From Lactiplantibacillus modestisalitolerans (GTDB lineage: Bacteria > Bacillota > Bacilli > Lactobacillales > Lactobacillaceae), in NCBI RefSeq assembly GCF_005405425.1, contig NZ_BJEA01000012.1, positions 62,001-126,000 on the forward strand: 64,000 nt of DNA. Direction: 5' to 3'. Of the stretch, positions 60,021 through 64,000 are shown in pieces (within the stretch, counting starts at the first letter, position 1; every line of letters begins with the position of its first letter). The translations under genes and the position numbers were made by a program. The notes beneath the pieces were generated by a model that saw nothing but the letters and a program-made list of their open reading frames with translations, had not been told where the DNA came from and did no database searches.

Positions 60021-60797
60021 TTGCGTGTGGGGTTAATTCAATTAGACATTCGTTACGGGGATCCGGCGGCGAATTTCAAGCAGGTGTCCGCTGCCATTCA
60101 AAAGGCGGCTCGCCAGCACGTGGACGTGCTCGTCTTGCCCGAACTTTGGAACACGGGGTACGCGTTGGACCGGTTACCCGAATTAGCGGATCAAAATGGC
60201 CAGCAGACGCAAACCCAGTTAAGTGCCCTTGCCCGGCAGTGGAAGGTGAACATCGTCGGCGGTTCGGTCGCGGTGGCTCGCAACGGGCACTACTATAATG
60301 AAATGCTAACGTTTGACCGACAGGGCCAGCTTTTAAGCCGCTACGATAAGGTACACTGCTTTGGCTTGATGGGTGAACAAGAAGTCATGACCGCTGGCAA
60401 CCAAGAGAATCGGTTTACGCTGGATAATGTTCCTGCGTTTGGGGTGATTTGTTACGATATCCGTTTTCCGGAATGGCTCCGTAAGCAGGCGGCCCGGGGA
60501 CCACAAGTCCTGTTTGTTAGTGCTGAATGGCCGACAGCGCGGTTGACGCAGTGGCGATTACTGTTACAGGCGCGGGCGATTGAAAACCAAGCCTATGTGG
60601 TGGCGGTCAACCGGGTCGGTGACGACCCCCAGAACGCGTTTGGCGGGCAATCGTTAGTGGTAGATCCGCTTGGAAAGCTCGTGGCGATCGGTGGTGCCCA
60701 CGCGCAATTGATTACGGCCACGTTAGATTTGAAGCAAGTCGAGCGGGTGCGGGAACAACTGCCCGTTTTCGCGGACCGGCGGCCGGAGCTGTACTGA
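60021..60797 (+). CDS. Nitrilase-family carbon-nitrogen hydrolase
   Basis: A 258-residue amidase of the nitrilase superfamily. The catalytic triad is Glu in VLPELWNTGY (~residue 40), Lys in YDKVHCFG (~105) and Cys in GVICYDIRFPEW (~140). Members include omega-amidase and deaminated-glutathione amidase; which one is not certain. The start is TTG 60021, 7 nt after GGAGG; the longer reading has no ribosome site. It precedes the trpS leader but has its own unit. Confidence 0.9.
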   Translation: MRVGLIQLDIRYGDPAANFKQVSAAIQKAARQHVDVLVLPELWNTGYALDRLPELADQNGQQTQTQLSALARQWKVNIVGGSVAVARNGHYYNEMLTFDRQGQLLSRYDKVHCFGLMGEQEVMTAGNQENRFTLDNVPAFGVICYDIRFPEWLRKQAARGPQVLFVSAEWPTARLTQWRLLLQARAIENQAYVVAVNRVGDDPQNAFGGQSLVVDPLGKLVAIGGAHAQLITATLDLKQVERVREQLPVFADRRPELY

Positions 60798-60821
60798 TTG
60801 CCGGGGGCGGTTGAAGAAATT

Positions 60822-60850
60822 TTGACAGGCGTTGTGATAACGCTTAAACT
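60822..60850 (+). promoter_or_regulatory. Promoter of the T-box-trpS unit
   Basis: A perfect TTGACA (60822-60827), a 17-bp spacer and TAAACT (60845-60850). Confidence 0.8.
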
Positions 60851-60859
60851 GGAACTAAT

Positions 60860-62129
<1,270 letters not shown>

Positions 62130-62131
<2 letters not shown>

Positions 62132-62335
62132 AGTGTGAGGGCCGGCGGGTTGGTCTGAGGATTAGCCTAGCCACCGGTATGACGCGGGTTGTGCGTTGTA
62201 CCGGTGGCGTAGCTAACCGCAGGACCAAGCCGGCCCGAACACGTTTCGGCTATAGGGCAGGGCGTGTCGTGGTTTATGCGATGGCGGCTTAGCGCAGTAA
62301 GCACAGTGGTCAGCTTGGTTGAACACGTTTCAATT
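62130..62335 (+). repeat. Family R repeat, one full and one degenerate unit, at the trpS stop
   Basis: AGAGTGTGAGGGCC starts inside the TAG stop of trpS. The inner arms GCCACCGGTATGACGC and GCGTTGTACCGGTGGC pair; the outer arms GGCCGGCGGGTTGGT and ACCAAGCCGGCC pair. Outer-arm bases differ from other copies (GGCCGGC against GGCCAGC) and are matched by GCCGGCC on the other side. Confidence 0.9.
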
Positions 62336-62458
62336 AGAGTGTAAGGGCCGACGGGCTGATGCTGAGCACTACCTAGCTAAGGGCATGGTGCCGGGTTTGG
62401 GCATTGTGCCCTTAGCGTAGTAGGCGCAGGCGTCAGTCGGCCCGAACACGTTTCGGTA
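62336..62458 (+). repeat. Family R repeat, second full unit
   Basis: AGAGTGTAAGGGCC, then outer arms GGCCGACGGGCTGATGC and GCGTCAGTCGGCC with compensating changes, and the inner stem CTAAGGGCA/TGCCCTTAG. It directly follows the preceding unit and is upstream of a terminator. Confidence 0.9.
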
Positions 62459-62513
62459 GCCCATGAAAAAACCTGAAAACAGCCTGGCCGATTGCCAAGC
62501 AATATGCACATTT

Positions 62514-62560
62514 AAAAAGCTCGTAAACGTTGTAATGACTGCGTTTGCGAGCTTTTTTAT
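62514..62560 (+). terminator. Terminator after trpS and repeats
   Basis: AAAAGCTCG.AAACG pairs with CGTTT.CGAGCTTTTTT. Confidence 0.87.
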
Positions 62561-62586
62561 TAGCTGATGATGAAAGAAAACGGTCG

Positions 62587-62753
62587 TCTAGACCACTTAT
62601 TTTCATGGGTACAAATATATTGATACATTAAGATATTTTTAAAAATATAAAAAATAATTGGTCTAAAGTTTTGAAAATTGAAGCGCTTTCAATGTGAATG
62701 TGCTAACATAATTTGTGGGCACAAGTTTTACAAGCACCTACTAATTTAGACCA
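62587..62753. promoter_or_regulatory. Control region of the GntR/PTS unit: three GntR-like sites and a cre
   Basis: TCTAGACCA (62587-62595), TGGTCTAAA (62659-62667) and TTTAGACCA (62745-62753) share a common half site; the last two are an exact inverted pair, one close to the gntR ribosome site. A cre-like palindrome TTGAAGCGCTTTCAA spans 62678-62692. The pattern fits specific repression by the adjacent GntR protein plus CcpA control. The -10 box is probably CATAAT (62707-62712), with no clear -35. Confidence 0.6.
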
Positions 62754-62769
62754 GAAAGGAGGAATGACC

Positions 62770-63480
62770 ATGTATCATGCCATTGCGCAGGACATTATCA
62801 AGTCGATTATGGCCGACGAATATACGACGAAGTTACCGACGGAAAAAGTGTTAATGCAACGCTTCGATGCAAGTCGGAACACCATTCGCAAAGCAATCGA
62901 CGTTGTTTTCCGGCACGGGCTTCTCAGGCGCGTGCAGGGCAGCGGTAACTTTATCATCAAGCAGCCAGCAAACTCGGGAACCATTTTAAATTTGTCAATC
63001 GGGTTTGACCGTGCGGCGATGGTCGAAGGGGGACCGTTAGTCTCACAAGTAGTCACGTTCGACAAAGTCCAAGCGGACGACCGGTTAGCGGGTCAGGGTA
63101 ACATTGCGGTTGGAACGGAATTATACCGTGTCATCCGGTTACGTTACCTGAAAGGGACCCTATACGACCTTGAAGAGTCGTACTTTCCGCGGACGGTGGT
63201 GCCGTTTTTATCGACGGATAGTGTCCAGCATTCAATCTTTGCTTTCTTACGGGAAGCTTATGATATTTACGGAAGTACGACGGAAAACTACGTTCATCAA
63301 GTCAGGTTGAATGACGAGCGTGCGGCGTTGATCGGCGTGCCAGTAGGCGATAAGACGATGTGTTTGGATGCAATTAATTATTTGGCAAATGGCGATGTGT
63401 TTAACTTTTCACAAACTTTCTTTGTCTATCCAGACTTAGAACTGTATTACCATACCGAAAACATTGATTTGCAAAAATAA
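62770..63480 (+). CDS. GntR-family regulator with UTRA ligand domain
   Basis: A 236-residue regulator. The winged HTH covers residues ~1-70 (AQDIIKSIMADEYTTKLPTE, DASRNTIRKAIDVVFRHGLL, RRVQGSGNFI), and the UTRA domain ~85-232 (LYRVIRLRYLKGTLYDLEESYFP) binds a sugar phosphate. The start is ATG 62770, 7 nt after AAGGAGG; the ATG at 62764 is too near that site. It is followed by an EIIC gene after 66 bp, so it probably represses a beta-glucoside PTS operon. Confidence 0.92.
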   Translation: MYHAIAQDIIKSIMADEYTTKLPTEKVLMQRFDASRNTIRKAIDVVFRHGLLRRVQGSGNFIIKQPANSGTILNLSIGFDRAAMVEGGPLVSQVVTFDKVQADDRLAGQGNIAVGTELYRVIRLRYLKGTLYDLEESYFPRTVVPFLSTDSVQHSIFAFLREAYDIYGSTTENYVHQVRLNDERAALIGVPVGDKTMCLDAINYLANGDVFNFSQTFFVYPDLELYYHTENIDLQK

Positions 63481-63546
63481 GTCCTGACGGGTTCAGGGGT
63501 CATTGAATCCGTTCCTGGCACTAATTAGAATAGGAGTGAGGGTATT

Positions 63547-64000
63547 ATGAATTCATTTATCGAATGGTTAAATAAACATTTAGTACCTGTTGCAGCTAAA
63601 ATCGGAAACGTTCGGTGGTTAGTTGCATTACGTGACGCATTTATCTCAATTATGCCGGCAATGATGGCCGGTTCGATTGCGACCGTCTTGAACGCCTTGG
63701 TTCGCGATATTCCAACGAAGTTTGGTTGGATGGGGTTCGTGAACTCAATGCAGTGGTTAATTGGAATCAACGGAATGGTTTGGACCGGAACGTTAGCAAT
63801 TTTAGGATTAATTTTTTCATTCACGTTTGGTTACCAATTAGCAACCCAGTACAAGGTTGAACCTGTTACTGGTGGGATCGTAACCCTTGGAACGTTCATC
63901 ATGAGTTTGCCACAAAACTTCACGGGGACGTTAACTAAGAGTCTAAGCGCAGGCGCAACTAAAATTTTGACGGACTCTGGAATGGCCGTTGCCGGCAAAC
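63547..64000 (+). CDS. PTS cellobiose-type permease EIIC (partial, runs off the window)
   Basis: The first 151 codons are present. The sequence begins MNSFIEWLNKHLVPVAAKIG, then LRDAFISIMPAMMAGSIATV, characteristic of lactose/cellobiose-type EIIC (CelB family), with hydrophobic segments at about residues 30-50, 72-95 and 105-125. ATG 63547 is preceded by AGGAGTGAGGG. Sugar transport by the phosphotransferase system would need EIIA and EIIB elsewhere or downstream. The reading frame is open to the window end. Confidence 0.93.
   Translation, partial: MNSFIEWLNKHLVPVAAKIGNVRWLVALRDAFISIMPAMMAGSIATVLNALVRDIPTKFGWMGFVNSMQWLIGINGMVWTGTLAILGLIFSFTFGYQLATQYKVEPVTGGIVTLGTFIMSLPQNFTGTLTKSLSAGATKILTDSGMAVAGK

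Overview
The window reads as chromosome of a lactic acid bacterium of the family Lactobacillaceae. The evidence is the Gram-positive signals (strong AGGAGG ribosome sites, frequent TTG/GTG starts, T-box leaders, cre, GlnR-type and BirA-type sites) together with a gene set typical of lactobacilli: ackA, class III fructose-1,6-bisphosphatase, C69 dipeptidase, L-2-hydroxyisocaproate-type dehydrogenase, class II aldolase and cellobiose PTS. G+C is roughly half by eye. The species cannot be fixed from sequence alone. No rRNA, tRNA, CRISPR array, phage or intact transposon was seen.

Layout. 0-11 kb: a nuclease-helicase cut by the left edge, acetate kinase, type II NADH dehydrogenase, a CPBP protease, and a polyamine uptake operon (Xre-cupin regulator, then potABCD). 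11-18.6 kb: an ASCH protein, two coupled acetyltransferases, a YtrA-type regulator with an ABC exporter, a CoA-acylating aldehyde dehydrogenase, and highly expressed fba. 19-26 kb: a GPH sugar symporter with an AraC regulator, a HAD phosphatase, an SPFH/NfeD-like pair, a candidate small RNA, and pepD. 26-35 kb: the bioY-birA operon with its own BirA operator, a hydroxyacid dehydrogenase, an ammonium transporter with a GlnR box, a 14-TM drug exporter, and rpiA. 35-44 kb: a secreted metzincin-like protease, a multicopper oxidase, a PEBP protein, a DUF2075 ATPase, an Rrf2 regulator, a biotin carboxyl carrier homologue without its biotin lysine, a nucleoside hydrolase and an SDR. 44-64 kb: an IS110-type remnant, an OpuC-type osmoprotectant transporter with a disulfide reductase, LysR plus two aldo/keto reductases, T-box-brnQ, a cation/proton antiporter, fbp, helD, a nitrilase-family hydrolase, T-box-trpS, and a GntR/UTRA regulator followed by a cellobiose-type PTS EIIC cut by the right edge.

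The intergenic DNA is unusually rich. Family R (about 110 bp per unit, at least seven clusters) folds into a two-layer hairpin whose arms differ between copies but still pair. Its first bases overlap the stop codon of four unrelated genes. Family F2 has two long copies with the same predicted branched RNA fold: an internal loop TGGAAC/TGAGCC is kept while the flanking helices are replaced by compensating pairs. It also has shorter MITE-like derivatives. On the minus strand at about 23.96-24.19 kb a promoter-to-terminator unit without a convincing ORF would make an RNA of about 230 nt with four hairpins that expose C-rich, anti-Shine-Dalgarno loops. These three are the best candidates for something undescribed.

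The genes suggest an organism that switches carbon and redox routes (ackA, acetaldehyde dehydrogenase, Ndh, hydroxyacid dehydrogenase, aldolase and FBPase). It imports biotin, polyamines, branched-chain amino acids, ammonium and osmoprotectants, and regulates these locally with operator sites that can be read directly.
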